Shown one piece after another: positions 47,450 to 60,100 of a stretch of 64,000 nucleotides of DNA. The stretch is from positions 3,412,001 through 3,476,000 of the forward strand of contig CP084613.1 of assembly GCA_025917655.1 (NCBI GenBank), in the 5' to 3' direction. Each line of letters starts with the position of its first letter. The stretch's first letter is position 1. The notes beneath the pieces were generated by a model, which worked only from the letters and a program-made list of their open reading frames with translations, was not told where the DNA came from and did not search any database. Source of the DNA: Chlorella sorokiniana. Its lineage: Eukaryota > Chlorophyta > Trebouxiophyceae > Chlorellales > Chlorellaceae. A program made the position numbers and the translations under genes.

Positions 47450-50400
47450 GCATTGGCGAGACTGCCGAGAATCTATGCAAGGTGACGGGCGTGGCGGAGC
47501 AGGCCTGGGGGCGCTCAGGCCTGAGGAGCGAGCTCCCTTTGAAAGCCATGCTGCCGAGGAGCAGCGGCGGTATGTTGAAGAGCTTCGCATCTATGAGGAC
47601 ATGCAGGCAAGCGGGGTCAATGCTCAGACTGGACATGGGCGGCGGCGCGGATCATTCAGGGGCCAGCGTGCGGCGGCATTTGATGTGCCTGGCATCGCTC
47701 GCCGCCCTGTCTTGTGTACAGACGCAGTATGCGCGGCTCAAGGCGCTTGCGAGGGCACAAGGTGTGGAGCTGCCCAGGGAAGCCGATCCTCCTTCTCTGC
47801 ATGAGCAGCAACAGCAGCAGCAGCAGGCGCAGCACCATGCCCAACTGCAGCAGCAGGCGCAACACACGCAGCAGCAACTGCAGGCTGCGCAGCAGGCTGC
47901 GCAGCAGCAGGCTGCTGCTGCGCTGCAATTGCAGCAGCAGCTGGGCGACCTGCAGCCGCAGTATGCCCAGCAGCTTGCGCAGGTGGAGGCGGCGGCGGCG
48001 CAGCCCCGGCCCCCTGCAGCACATCTATGTGGAGCGGCAGCGCCACGTGCTGGCCCAGCACTTCCAGCAGCAGCAAGCCCAGCTGCAGTCCCAGCTGCAG
48101 CAGGCAGTTGGCGCGGTTGCCGCCGCCCGCCAGGCAGTGGAGCGCCTCGAGTGGCAGGCTGCCCAGCAGTGGCAGGCTGCCCAGCAATGGCAGCAGCAGC
48201 AGCAGCAGCAGCAGCAAGCCCAGCCGCCACAGCAACAGCGCCGGCAGGAGCCGCCAGCCCCAAGCCAGCAGTCAAAGCAGCAGAAGCGCGTGAAGGGGGA
48301 AAGCGCCTCGGACGGGGGGGAGGTGGTGATTCCTGACGGCATCCCTGAAACAGTGAGCAGCGCGTGGCTGCCAACAGGGCATGCCACCGTCTTTTGCCTG
48401 TGGCTGTCCTCCCTCTGCTGGCTGCCACGTGGTGCCTGGACCAGCCGCTGCTGCCCACAAGCGCTGCTGCTGCTGCTGCTGGTCGCAGATCGAGGTGTCG
48501 TGCCAGGGCGTGGGCGGCACGATGTACGTGCTGGCGCAGCAGGTGGTGTGCCACTGCGAGGGCTGCCAGGAGCTGCCGCCAGAGCAGCGGCTCATGAGCT
48601 GCCCCCAGGTGAGCCCTTCCGCTGGCAGTGGCATGCAGGCCCGCATTGCATTGAAGCTGAGCTGCGGTGCTTTCCTATGGGTTTCTTTGCTTTTCACTGA
48701 CGCTCGCTCGACCTGCCCCTGCACCGCAGTTTGAGACGCATACGGGCGCCAGGTGAGCGCCGCCACCCTGCAGGGAGCTGGTCGGAATGTGTCTAGCGCG
48801 TGCCCGAGAGGCTGGCCAGCGATGCCTGGCTTGACGCGCGCCCCCCCCCCCTCCCCCCCTGCCCTGCGCGTGGCCCTGCCCTGCAGCTCAGCCAAGAAGT
48901 GGAAGACCAGCTTGAAGGTGGTGCCAGGGGCGCCCCGGCGTGCCGCTGTCCAGCGCCGGCATGCAGGTGGGGCGCTGGCTGGAGCTGAACGGCGTCAACT
49001 TCAGCGGCCCCGTGCAGAGCCTGGGCAGGTGGGCTGGCCGCTGAGCGTGCGCCAGCTGCCGCCGCCTTGAAAGTGGGAGCTGCCCCTCGCTGTTGTCGCA
49101 CGCACAGCAGCGCTGCAAGCGGCACCTCTAGTTGCACGAATGCCTGACCCTTTGCATGCTGCTAGCGGTGCAGGCAGCCTGTGGCCAGGCCCGCCATGGC
49201 GCGTCCGCCTGTACCGCCCCCAGAGAAGGCTTACGCCTCGGAGAGGCTGGCACAGAAGATGCAGGTGAGGCAGAACAAATGGCGAGTGTAGCCTGCGACT
49301 GCCGTTACATGTTGGCTGGCCGTTGCGTCCAACCCGTGCCCAGCGACCCACTGTTGAGCCTGCCGCTGCGCTGCGCAGGAGCGGGAGCGGCAGCGGGAGG
49401 CGGAGCGGCTGGAAGCAGAACGACTGGAAGGGGGCGGCAGACGGTTGGGGCTGCTGCGGGCACGTCTGGGCGCGGCCGGCCTATCACGCAGCGCCAGCAG
49501 GATGGCGGCGTCGGCGGCCGCGAGGAGGCGGCGCGCCTGCTGCGCAGCCTGCCGGCGGGGAGGGCATCAGCATGCAACAGCTGGGCCGCCGCTTGCCAGG
49601 TGATCAGGGCGTAGCACGCTGCTTCATGCTAGCAAGCCACATGCAGCCCTGCTGCATCCCTTCCTGTGCCTTGTCCCTCTCACAAACGTTCACAAGCATG
49701 CTGCTTTGGCGTGCAGGCCGCCCCCAAGGGCGGCGTCTACAGGCCGGAGCGAGTGGCGGCTGCCCTGGGGCACCGGGCGGCGGCCACCCCCATCCGCAGT
49801 GGCGGCAGCGCAGCGGCAGCGCCCGCCGGCGCTGCACGCGTCGCGCCCTGGCTGGAGGTCTCTCAAGGCAGGCCCCCTCTGTCCTGTCGTTCCTTGTGCC
49901 GGCGGCTATGCGTTCCAAACTGACAAGCCCCTGCTGCTGCCAGCTCTGACCCCTGGCCGTTTGCCAGCTGCACCACCAACCTGCCTCCGCCTCCATCTCC
50001 CCTGCCCTTCCTGCAGGCTCGTACCGCCCCGTGCACGTGCGGTACAGCGGCGAGCGCTGCTGCGTGTGCGACGCCGACACCGACTACGACTTTGACCAGC
50101 TGGTGGGCTGCGACTGCTGCGGCATCACCGTTCACCAGGTGAGGCATTGGGGGGGCACGCGGCGGGCGCTTGTGCCACGCTGCAACCACGCATGTTATAC
50201 TGCACCAGCTCTTGGCTCAGCACTGCGGCCCTCCTCCCCCTGCCCGCGCCCCCCCCCCCAATACATAGTCCTGCTATGGCATCGCCGAGCTGCCTGGGCC
50301 CGATGAGGCCTGGCTGTGCCGAGCGTGCGAGCTGCGGGAGGAGGGCCGCCCGCCGCCGCAGTGCTGCGTGTGCCCTGTGACGGGTGGAGCGCTGAAGCCC

Positions 50401-53400
50401 GCCGCCATCAGGGGCGTTTGGTGCCACTCGGCCTGCCTGCAGTGGATACCCGAGGTGGGTGGCGGCGGGAAGGCCAGGGGGAAGGCAACACGGACGTCGA
50501 CCCCACACATACGGCGTGCTTTGCAGTCCGTCAACTGGTTGGGTTCCGCCCCTCCCAGCGTGCAAGGACCGGCAAAGGGAATGCATGCCTACAAGCAGAG
50601 GTTGCAACCCGGCATGCCAGCCAGGCCGGCTCTCACAGCACCATCCTTTGCCCCCACCCCCACCCATCACCCCCCGCAGCTGTCTGTGTCAGACGTGCTG
50701 GCGCAGGAGCCTGTGGAGGGCCTGCGGTCGGTGCCGCGCGAGCGCTGGGACCTGCTGTGCTGCGTGTGCCGCCAGCGCATGGGCGCCAAGATACAGTGCG
50801 AAACCTGCTTCACGGCCTACCACCCGCTCTGCGCACGCGTGGCAGGTGGGCTGCCTGGCTGGCCCCTGCGCTGGGGCCCGCCCAGCGGCTGCAAAGATTG
50901 GTTGCTGCATGCGCTCAGCTGCATCTCACCGCAGCCCATGCTTGCGTGGCTTCTGGCCTGCGCCTCGGGCTCCGGGCAGCTCAGCCACTCCTCCTCCCCT
51001 GGCAGCCAGGCCTCACACCCGAGTGCTGGCCCCGCCCACCTGCCCCCAGGCTTTGTGATGGAAGTACGAGACGGTCCCGACGGTCCCGACGGTCCCGTGG
51101 AGTTTGTGTCGTACTGCGCCCGCCACGCGGCGCCGCAGCCGCACCTGTCGGGCACGCGCCTGGTCAGCGAGACGGAGGAGGAGGGGGAGCTGCCGCCGCA
51201 TGCTGCCCCCTCCTCCCTCGACAACGCACAGCCGTACGAGCTGCCTCCCGGGTGCGCCGACTGCGTGCTGCTGACAGGGCGGCCCAGCGCGAGCCTTGTC
51301 ACGCAGAATGCCGCATGCAGCTGGAACGTCTGCTGCGTGTCGCTGCCTTTCATCTGGCAGCACGCCAGCACTCCAACACCTGCCTGCCCGCATTCTCCCG
51401 CACGCCGCCAAACCCCGGCCTGTGCAGGCTCTGCTTCCGCGGTGCCCAGCGGGCGCAGCGCGGGCGATGCCAATCGACAGGTGGCAGCGCCAGCAGCACG
51501 GCACTGGCACCGGCGCCAGCAGCTTGGCGGGGTGGTGGGTGCCGGGGCCGGCCCATGTTGTGGAGGGGCCCCGCCGGCGACAGCGTGCCGTCGGCAGGCT
51601 GTGCATCCCACACGGCACATCCCGCGCAGCGCCGCAGCCGCAGCGGAGGTGGAAGCAGGGGAGGAGGAGGGGGAGGAGGAGGAGGGGGTGGAGGAGCGTG
51701 CAGCCGGCAGCAGCGGCACCATGTTGGGCCCCGGGCGGGGCGCGGATGGTCGCAAGGCTGGTCGCAGCCGTGGCCGGGGCGGGCAGGGCGGCGGGCGGGG
51801 CGTCACTTTCGAGGGCGAGGAGTCGCCGGAACACGTGAGCCGGGCGGGCGGCCTCCCCCTGCGGCTTGCACCACTTTGCCAGCTGGGCAGCCGATGCCTG
51901 TCCAAGCAGCCTGGTTCCTCAAGCTGCCCATGCCAGCCTGGCACACGCTGCACAGCTGCCTGACCGACACGCCGCGCCAGCTCCCGCAGGTGGAGCTGCT
52001 GGAGCTGCCGCCCGGCGTGCCCGAGCTGCTGCCCGTCGTGTGCAACGGCCACCGCGCGCAGCTGGCCCTGCGCACGCAACGCGTGGTGTACCGGGGTCAG
52101 GAGATGGCCCCCAGCCGATTTGAGGCCATGGCAGGTGCGACGGAGGGGGTGCAAGGAGCCTGCAGAGGCCTGGGGGCCTCTTGGCGGCTGGCCTGCATGC
52201 CGGTTGGAAGCCGAGCGGGCGTGCAGGACCGCCTGCCGCTCAGCTGGTGCTGAGCGCGGCCCACCCGCCTGCCTGCGCAGGCAAGGACTCAGCCAAGAAG
52301 TGGAAGACCAGCCTGTTCTCATGCGACAACGAGGGGGAGCCGGTGCAGGTGCGGCGCGGCTGCTGCCGGTGTCGGGGCACGGTGCAGCCACCAATGCCTG
52401 CCCAGCCCCCCTCCTGCCCCCACGAACCGGTGATGGAGCCATGCCAGCCACGCCCTTGCCCGCCCACCTGCCCCCATCACCGCCTGCCCGGCCCCTGCCC
52501 CGCAACAGGCGATGCAGGACTGGCTTGCAGACCGCCAGCTGGACCGGAAGGCTCTGGAGGCGCTGGCGCGCAATGCGAGCCAGGCCGCCGCATACGAGGA
52601 GCATGCCAGGAGCACAGGTGCGCCCCCTGCTGCTCAATGACGCCGCCCGGCTGGCAGCATGGCTTTCAGGCATGCTGCGTTGCGCCCCCACGCTCTCCGA
52701 CATGTTTTCTGCAGCGGCTGGGCTGGCGCGCAGCTTTGCTGACACTGCTGCTGCACCCCCTCGTTGCAGTGGAGGCTGTGCTGGCAGGGCTTCTGCGGGC
52801 GGTGCAGGCGGCGGAGCTGAACGGAAGCCATGCGCTCCCCCTGCACACTCTGCCGCTGTGGAGGAGGGTGCTGCCTTGGAGGTCTCTGGGCCGGGGAGCG
52901 AAGAGCATGGCGAAGGGGAGCGTGTGACACCTGGCGGCGAGGCCCATGAGCAGGAAAGCGGCGCTGTGCTGCAAACGGGCCCTCGGCAGCTTGCACCGCA
53001 GCCTGCAGACAGCAAGCTGCGACCACTAGAGCTGCCGGACGCAACCCTGCCGGCCTACAGAGGGTCGCCCGGCCCTGCAGCCGCCAATGGCCAGGCTAGC
53101 GGGCAGCAGCAGGGCAGCACGGTCGGGCAGAGCCTCGCCAGCGCTCACAACGGCCAGGAGGGGCAGCAGCGGGTGGAAGAAGAGGTGGCAGAGTACGGCC
53201 GCTCGGTGTCGCCCGAGGCTGGAGCGCTCTCAGCAGCGGCGGAGGAAGACGAGGGCGAGGAGCAGCAGAGGGGCGCTGCCCAGGCGCAGCCCCTGATCAA
53301 GCAGGAGCAGCAGGCGGCTGACAGTCCGCACACCGAGCAGAAGCCTGCCCAGCTAGGCCGCAAGCGCTCGTATGATGAAGCCTGCGGCATGGGCGGCGCC

Positions 53401-56339
53401 CGCAGCGCTGGGAGTGCCGACGGCGCGGCGGCGGGCAGCTCCCGATTGCGGCCGCCCTCAACAGCCGCCAGCGCTGATCTGCAGCGCTGCGGGAGTGCAA
53501 AAGATGACAGCCTTGGCCTGCGCGGTGAAGAGCAGCAGCCAAGCACGGCAGGGTTGGCAGGGACGCTGGCGGGAGGCTGTAGCGGCGGCGCCGTGAGCGC
53601 TGGGGGCAGGAGGGAGCGCAGAGCGGCCAGGGGATGCGGAGGGGGCCGCGACGGCGGAGACCAGCTGGTTGTGGACGTGGTGTGCGGCCGCATGCAGGCC
53701 CGCTTTGACGCTCGCACGCTGCGGGTGACGCTGCAGAGCGGGCGCGTGGTGTCGCCAGTCGGTGAGGCGGGCCGCTTCATGCGGTTGTGCGGCTTGCCGC
53801 GCCGCCTGACGTGCGCAGCGGCTGCCCTTCACGTAACATCCTTGTGCACTGCCCCTGTCATCGCCTCACCCTTCCCTGCCGGTTCCCCCTGCCTGCAGAG
53901 TACGAGCGGCTGTCTGGCAGGTACGGTTACCGCGGCACGGCGTTGCTGGCCAGTCTGCGGCCGCTATGTGCCTGCCGCCTTGCAGGCGCCAGCGGACGTG
54001 CAGGCGCCCAGGGCATGCTGCCCCCTGCACACCTCTCCCCCGCTGCCTTGCACCCCCAGGTCTGCCGCAAAGAAGTGGAAGTGGAGCATTCGGCTGGATG
54101 TGGGGGCGGCGTGCCGGGAGCCACGCTGGAGGTGGGGGCCTCCTACCCGCAGCCTGTTGGACATCCCAGCCTGCTGCTTGAGGCTGCCACGCTGGCTGGT
54201 CGTGGCGGGGCACTGGGTGTGTCAGCGGAGGGGCGAGGCTGCCTGTGCTGCCTCTGCCTGCTTAACTCAAGCCGTTTCCCTCCCTTCCTCGGCTGCTCAG
54301 GAATGGCTGGCTGAGCAGGGGCTGGAGGGGCCGGCAGCGCAGCCAAAAGCCAGCAAGGGCAGCCCCGGGCTGGGTGGCGGGCCGCCGGGCGAGCAGCCGC
54401 TACTGTTGACCAACGGCGTCCCCCAAGGCCCGGACGCACCCTTCAGACTGTGGGTGCGTCATCTGCAAGCAGGCGCGGCGCAGCGGCAAGGTGTGGGCAG
54501 GAATGCCGGCAGCGGCTGCTCGGGCAGGCTCTGCTGAGCGCAGCATGTCTGGCGGCGGCCTCGTCGACTGCGCCAGGGAGGCGTTGCAGCCCCCGGTGCC
54601 AGCGGCGCAGGTGCGCAGCCGGGCAGCCCCGCCGGCGGGGCCCAGCTGGTGCAGGAGGGGCAGCAGCCTGCGTACAGCCTGCAGCGCTGCAGCGCCCGAG
54701 CGGCAGCCCCCGCCCCGCGACGGCAAGCGCGCCTACCTGTCCGCGTTGCCCCAGCTGGCCACCGCGGGGCCCACGCCGCACCAGGTGCGCAGCCCTCGCC
54801 CTCGTCCGCATGCTGGGCTGGGCGTTCCTGCCGCTGCACGCCGCTGCGTCTCTGGTGCAAGCAATCTTGGTACAACCCCGCCCCCTCCCCTTCCTGCAGC
54901 TTCACGAGGTCCCCCTGTCCCGGTGCTGGACCCCCGACGACTGGGTGGCGCAGAGGCGGCGGCAGGCCGCGCTGGCCGAGGCGCGAGCGCTGCAGACGCA
55001 GGGCCGCCCGCCGCGCACCGCCGACGCCGGTGCGATCGCCGGGTTTGGTGCCAACACGTGGGTCGACAGCCTGGCGCCCAAGGTGCGAGGCGCTGGATGG
55101 TTGCAAGCTGTGCGTGTGGGCTTTCGTGTGCTAAGGCGGGGGGTTGGGGAGGGCTCGCGGCAGCGCAAGCTCCCAAGTTCTGTGGGAAGCCCTGGGCGCC
55201 CGCTCCGCCCCCCCCTCTCCCCAGCTGCGTCCCCCTGGTTGCCCTCCCCCTGTGCCCAGGTGTCTTTGGGCCCGGGTGTGCACGACTGGCGGCTGTGCAG
55301 CGTGAGGGAGAAGCTGGAGCTGTGCGCCGCCACCGAGCGCGCGCGCATCGCCTTTGGCAAGAGCGGCATCCACGGGTGGGGCCTGTTTGCGCGGGTGCCC
55401 CTCAAGCAGGACACCATGGTCACAGAGTACAGGTGGGCAGGCCCCCAGGCTGCCAGCCGACGGGGAAGGCAGTAAGAAGCCACGTATGCGCACGCTGCGG
55501 CTGGCCCCGTGTCCCTCTCAGGGCATGCTGCCCAGCCCCCTCCGCACGCATTGGCTGCCCTCCATGCCCCCGTCCTGCGGCCGGGGTCGAACCCAGCCCT
55601 TGTTCTCGCAACCGCCCGCTGGCTTGGCCCCCCTCGTCGCAGGGGCGTGCTGGTGCGCGCCAGCGCTGCGGAGGCGCGCGAGGCCCGCTACCGAGCCCAG
55701 GGCCGCGACTGCTACCTCTTCAACCTGGACGACGCGCACGTGCTGGATGCCACGCAGGCGGGGGCCATCTCGCGCTTCACGGTGCGCGCAGCCGGCGGGG
55801 CGGCTGCTGCGCACGGGCGGCGCGGGGGCACCACGCCCCACAGCACTGCTGCCCGTCGTTGGGTCTTCAGGGTTGCGGTTGCGCTCCAGCCCCGCACCCT
55901 TTCAGCTGTGGCCCTCTGTCCATGAGTGCCTGCCCGCCTGCCTGCCCCTCTTTGCCCGCCCGCAGAACCACTCGTGCAGCCCCTCCATGTACAGCAAGAT
56001 CCTCAACGTGGATGGCCGCCAGCGCTTGGTCTTCTTTGCCCGCCAGGACATTGAGGCGGGGCAGGAGCTGACCTTCAACTATCGGTGGGGGAGTTGGGGG
56101 GTGAGGGGCTGGCGCTGGGGGAAGCGGAGAGGGGCGTTGCCAGGGGGACCGCGCGTTGGGAGGGGTGATGGTGCAGCTGGCAGCGCGAGCAGGACGGCCA
56201 GCGCATGCACCCTGGCCTGCGTGGCTGTGGCTGCCCACCGCCTCCGCTCCCAACCCTGCGCAGGTTTGAACGAGGCGAGGGCGAGGAGCGGCTCCCGTGC
56301 TCCTGCGGCGCCCCAGACTGCACTGGGTTCCTCAATTAG
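47450..56339 (+). CDS. Trithorax-like SET-domain histone methyltransferase with SAND, PHD and extended PHD domains
   Basis: A SET enzyme transfers methyl from AdoMet to histone lysine; this layout suggests H3K4. Order: an HMG-box-like end, LRPEERAPFESHAAEEQRRY (about 47515); a Gln-rich coiled region (47800-48240); SAND-like 1 (SCQGVGGTMYVLAQQ, then FETHTGAR and AKKWKTSLKV, 48491-48930). Next is a PHD finger (CCVCDADTDYDFDQLVGCDC, 50058 onward, then SCYGIAELPGPDEAWLCRAC). An extended PHD follows (CCVCPVTGGALKPAA, CCVCRQRMGAKIQCE, to about 51130), then SAND-like 2 (APSRFEAMAGKDSAKKWKTS, near 52290) and SAND-like 3 (ARFDARTLRVTLQSG, AAKKWKWSIRL, near 53700-54100). The SET domain has GKSGIHGWGLFARVPLK, NHSCSPSMYSKI and QELTFNYR; post-SET CSCGAPDCTGFLN ends at TAG (56337-56339). 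NHSC and the terminal Tyr are catalytic. The 5' start is unknown. One intron (47607-47721) has a GC-AG form. Confidence 0.82.
51070..51096 (+). repeat. Three tandem 9-bp units (GACGGTCCC) encoding repeated Asp-Gly-Pro
   Basis: The unit is inside a coding exon of the SET gene, between the extended PHD and the SYCARHA segment. It keeps the frame. Confidence 0.85.
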
Positions 56340-57117
56340 CCCTGCTCAGGTGAAGCTTGTTGGGCACTGTGCCCACCTTTTCGCCAGGAGGCAAACGCGT
56401 GATGTTGGTGGACCTGATCTAGCTCCGGAATCACACAGCCTGTCGGTGCATTTTCTCTTCTACCGTGTACTCAGCTCAGCTTCTCACAGCTTGTACTCTC
56501 TCCAACCAAGTTTACCATTTCGACCACATTTCAGTAATTCTTTGATCAGTCACAGCCACTGCCTCTTTTACATCCAGCAGTATCCTGACCACGCCCCTGT
56601 ACGCCCCTGTAACTCGCCGGTTATCGATTATTGTGAGTTGGGTCCTGCCGGGGGTGCGGGCGGGACGGAGGGCCGCACCTGTACCTGGCAAGGAGTGGCA
56701 AGCACGGCCGAGCTACTGCAGGTCATTAAGGGTCTAGCTTCTAATCAAAAGCGGTCTTTGGGGAGATATGGTGAAAAATGAGTGGCAGTTGCAGGAACCA
56801 TGGATAATCATGTTCCTGAAGAGAGCCGCTCCCTGCTGGGTTTGTTGAGCGCCGATGTGGCGCGCCACACGCACAGTCCCCGCTTACACGAATAGCAAAT
56901 ACCTTGAAAATCTCAGGCGCCCAATTGTCCCACTCTGGCCAGCAGCCACCACCAGAAACAGTCACCAGTGTCGAGCCTGTCCTGCTGTCCTGCACATGGT
57001 CCCCAGTGCTGGCCCGGCTTGGCTTCGTCTGACTATCGTTTGACAATTTTCGGGCCGTAAGTGTGTGTCAGTGCCTGTAATGGGCGGTTGCGACGCGTCC
57101 AGGCGTCCAGCGTAACG
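56340..57117. other. Intergenic, SET 3' region and MscS promoter
   Basis: AT-richer than its surroundings. No coding frame or RNA gene recognised. Confidence 0.45.
56609..56613 (+). terminator. TGTAA poly(A) signal, SET-domain gene
   Basis: The signal lies 270 bp past the stop on the same strand. A second TGTAA occurs near 57076. Confidence 0.4.
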
Positions 57118-60100
57118 ATGCCAACCGCAGCCTTTAGGGCGGGCCTCAGAGCCCCTGGACGCGTTCACAGCGCATCAGGGGCGACACACCGTTTACTGGG
57201 AGCCGGTCTGCCCCTCCTTCCGCACCGGCACCCTGGCCGCAGGGCGAGACCACAGGTCGTGGTAGTGAGCAGCAGCAGTGCAGCATCCGCGAGCCCAGCG
57301 CCCAGCAACAATGGCGGGAGCGCCTCCGCGCAGCAAAAAAGCGGGGAGCCCTCCCACCCCCCGTCGCCGCCGCCGTCCCCAGTGCCAGAGTTGCAGATCA
57401 CAGGTGCGCACTTGGTCCTTATGTCGCTTCGTGCTGGTGTATTGCTTCCCAGTATGCACCGAAGAATTGTGGGTTTCATGTGTGCGTCCTGGGTTGTATA
57501 GCCACCCTGGCCAGCCAATGCTGCATGCTTGGGGGCGCCTCGTCCGCCGCCTGCAGCAGGCACCGCGCGCAACGCCGCCTGTGCCCTCCTGCTGCCCAGC
57601 CAAGCTCTGCAGGCCCGTAAGCCGGTCCCTGCACCCGTTCCTGTTCCCCGCCCCCGCAGCGTACCACTACGCCATGTTCTTCGCGCTGCTGGGCGGCGGC
57701 CTGCTGTTCCTAGCGCTGCTGCTCTACTTCACTGGCGACATTGAGTTCCAGCGCGCGGTGGGCAAGGTGGTGAAGCGGCTGCTGAAGACGGGCGCGCTGC
57801 GCCAGCTGGCGGGCATCCTGGGCGCCATGGTGTTTGTGCGGTACGGGCTGGAGCCGCTCATCAAGAACATCCGCGTGATGATGAAGGCGCAGGGCAGCTG
57901 GGAGAAGAGCTCCGAGTTCTACATCCTGCGCGAGGTGCTGAGCGAGCGCACTCCCGCAACGGCTGCTCCTGCAGCCAGCAGGCTGCGTCTTGCATGGCGC
58001 AGTGGCGGCCGTCTGGCTTGGGTTTGTGGGCGGGTTGCTTGAGTGGGGTTCATGGGGGCCTTGCCTGCCGCCGCACGGCGCCCTGTGCTCTGCACGGTCT
58101 GCATGCTGCATGCGCCACTCATCCTGCTTCTCCCCCTGCCGACCCGCAGCTGTACAAGCCACTCGAGTTTCTGTTCCTGGTGGCCGCCTTCACCACCCTG
58201 GCCGAGAACTTCCTGCCCCAGCTCATGTCGCTGCCCAAGAGCATCGTGCAGACCGTGGTGCGCTCCACCCTCTCCCTCACCTTTGTCATCGCGGCGGCGC
58301 GGGTCGTCTTCAACATCAAGGGCCGGTGAGCACCCGCCGACAGCCGGGGCAGACAATGCTGGGGCGGAGCTGCCGCAGGGAGCTGGGGGTGTTGCAGCAT
58401 GCGGTTGGCGGGCCAGCAAGGATGGGCGGGGGATGGCTTCTCGCTGCTCTGGAGCCCGTTTGTGAGGCGTGAGGTCCCACTGGTCCCGCCCCTTCTCTTC
58501 ACGCCCCCGCAGCATCATCCGTGAGTCTGCGTGGCAGCTAGAGCTGAAGGGCGACGTGACGCGGCAGCGGCGCCTGGAGGCTGTGGACAAGCTGATGAGC
58601 GTGCTGACGCTGGTGGTGGCGGCGGTGTTTGGGGTGCAGGCACTGGGCCTGGACGTGAACTCGGGTGGGCAGGAGGGTGGTGGGCGGGCTGCGGTGCAAG
58701 CTCTGGCGCTGCCTCAGGGGCTAGGGCTGCTCACAGCTGCATCTGCGGCAGGCGGCCGAGCCGGGTGGGTGCCTCTCCTGCACCACGCCTTTGCGCTGGT
58801 CCTGCACCACGCCTTGCGCTGGTGCAGCCGTGGTCCCCCTTGTGGAAGGCAGGGCTGCCACTTGCCACGCTTGCTGCTCTCACAAACCTGCGCTTGCTGG
58901 GCCCGCCTCCCGCAGTACTGGCCATTGGCGGGGTGGGTGGTCTGGCTGTGGGTCTGGCTGGCCGCGAGATCCTGGAAAACCTGTTCACCGGCCTCATCAT
59001 CCTCTCCTCCAACCCCTTTGAGGTGCGCTGCTGCCGGGCATGCGCTGCTGCACCATCTGAGCTGCACCGCTTCCGCCTGGCCCAACAAGGGTGCCCCCCA
59101 GCAACCCTGGGTTGCCATGGCGGCGCCGCTGCCCTTACCCTGGCCTGCGCTCCTCCTGCCAACAGTCTGCTGCTGTTGCGCTCAGCCAGCCACCCACACC
59201 CCGCCCACCTTATCTTCGCTGCCCTTCAGGTGGGAGACGAGGTGCTGTTCCGGCCTTCCAGCGGCCAAGTGGTGGAGGGCATTGTGGTGGATGTGGGCTG
59301 GTACCGCACCACCATCCGTTCCTTTGAGCGCGAGATCTACATGATCCCCAACTCGGGTGGGCGGCAGCGGCGCCGGCTGCAGGGTCAGGGTGTTGGTGGG
59401 GCTGTTTGATAGTCTTGCCCCTGTCGCTCAGTGTTTTGTGCACATGTTTGGGTGGGTGGCCGTGTTTTGGGGGAGGGGACAAAGGCGCAGCATTGGTAGA
59501 AGGATGAGTGTCGTGCATCACGGCTGGCTGTTGGCTCGTCGGCGGCGTGAGATGCTGCTGCTCAGCGCCTGACGCTGCGAGCTACCCCCTCACCCCCTCG
59601 GCTCAGTGTTCACTCGCTCCGTGGTGCTCAACATCACGCGCAAGAACCGCGAGTGGCGCTTCTACGAGTTCGTCGGCCTGCGCCTGGAGGACCTTCCTAA
59701 GGCCTCGGCCGTGGTCTCAGACATTCGCAAGATTCTGCGTCAGGTAGGGCCGCTGGGGGTGTCTCAGGCGCGTGGTTTGCAACAGGCGCTGGAGCCTCCT
59801 GCCGCGGCGAGGCTGGCGTTCCCCAGGCTCCCTCCATCCCCCCCAACCCCCCATCCGGCGTGATCCAGGACCCACGGGTGATTCAGAAGCTGCACCGTCG
59901 CGTGTTCCTGGACAAGCTGACTCGTGACGAGGCCACCATCTACATCTCCTTCTATGTGGAGGCCGCCAACCGCGACGCCTTCATGGCGGGTGGGTGCTGT
60001 GTGTGTCGAGGGGGACAGCGGCAGCGGCAGCGGCTGCCTGCATGCGTGCCCCCCGCTCGCCCCGTTTCTTTTAGGGTGTCAGGAGCCAGCAGGGAGGGCA

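Noticed and set aside
50817-53015. Very long - strand open frame (732 codons) opposite the SET gene
   Set aside because: Shadow of the GC-rich + strand exons and introns; the + strand carries PHD and SAND domains, the - strand only low-complexity sequence.
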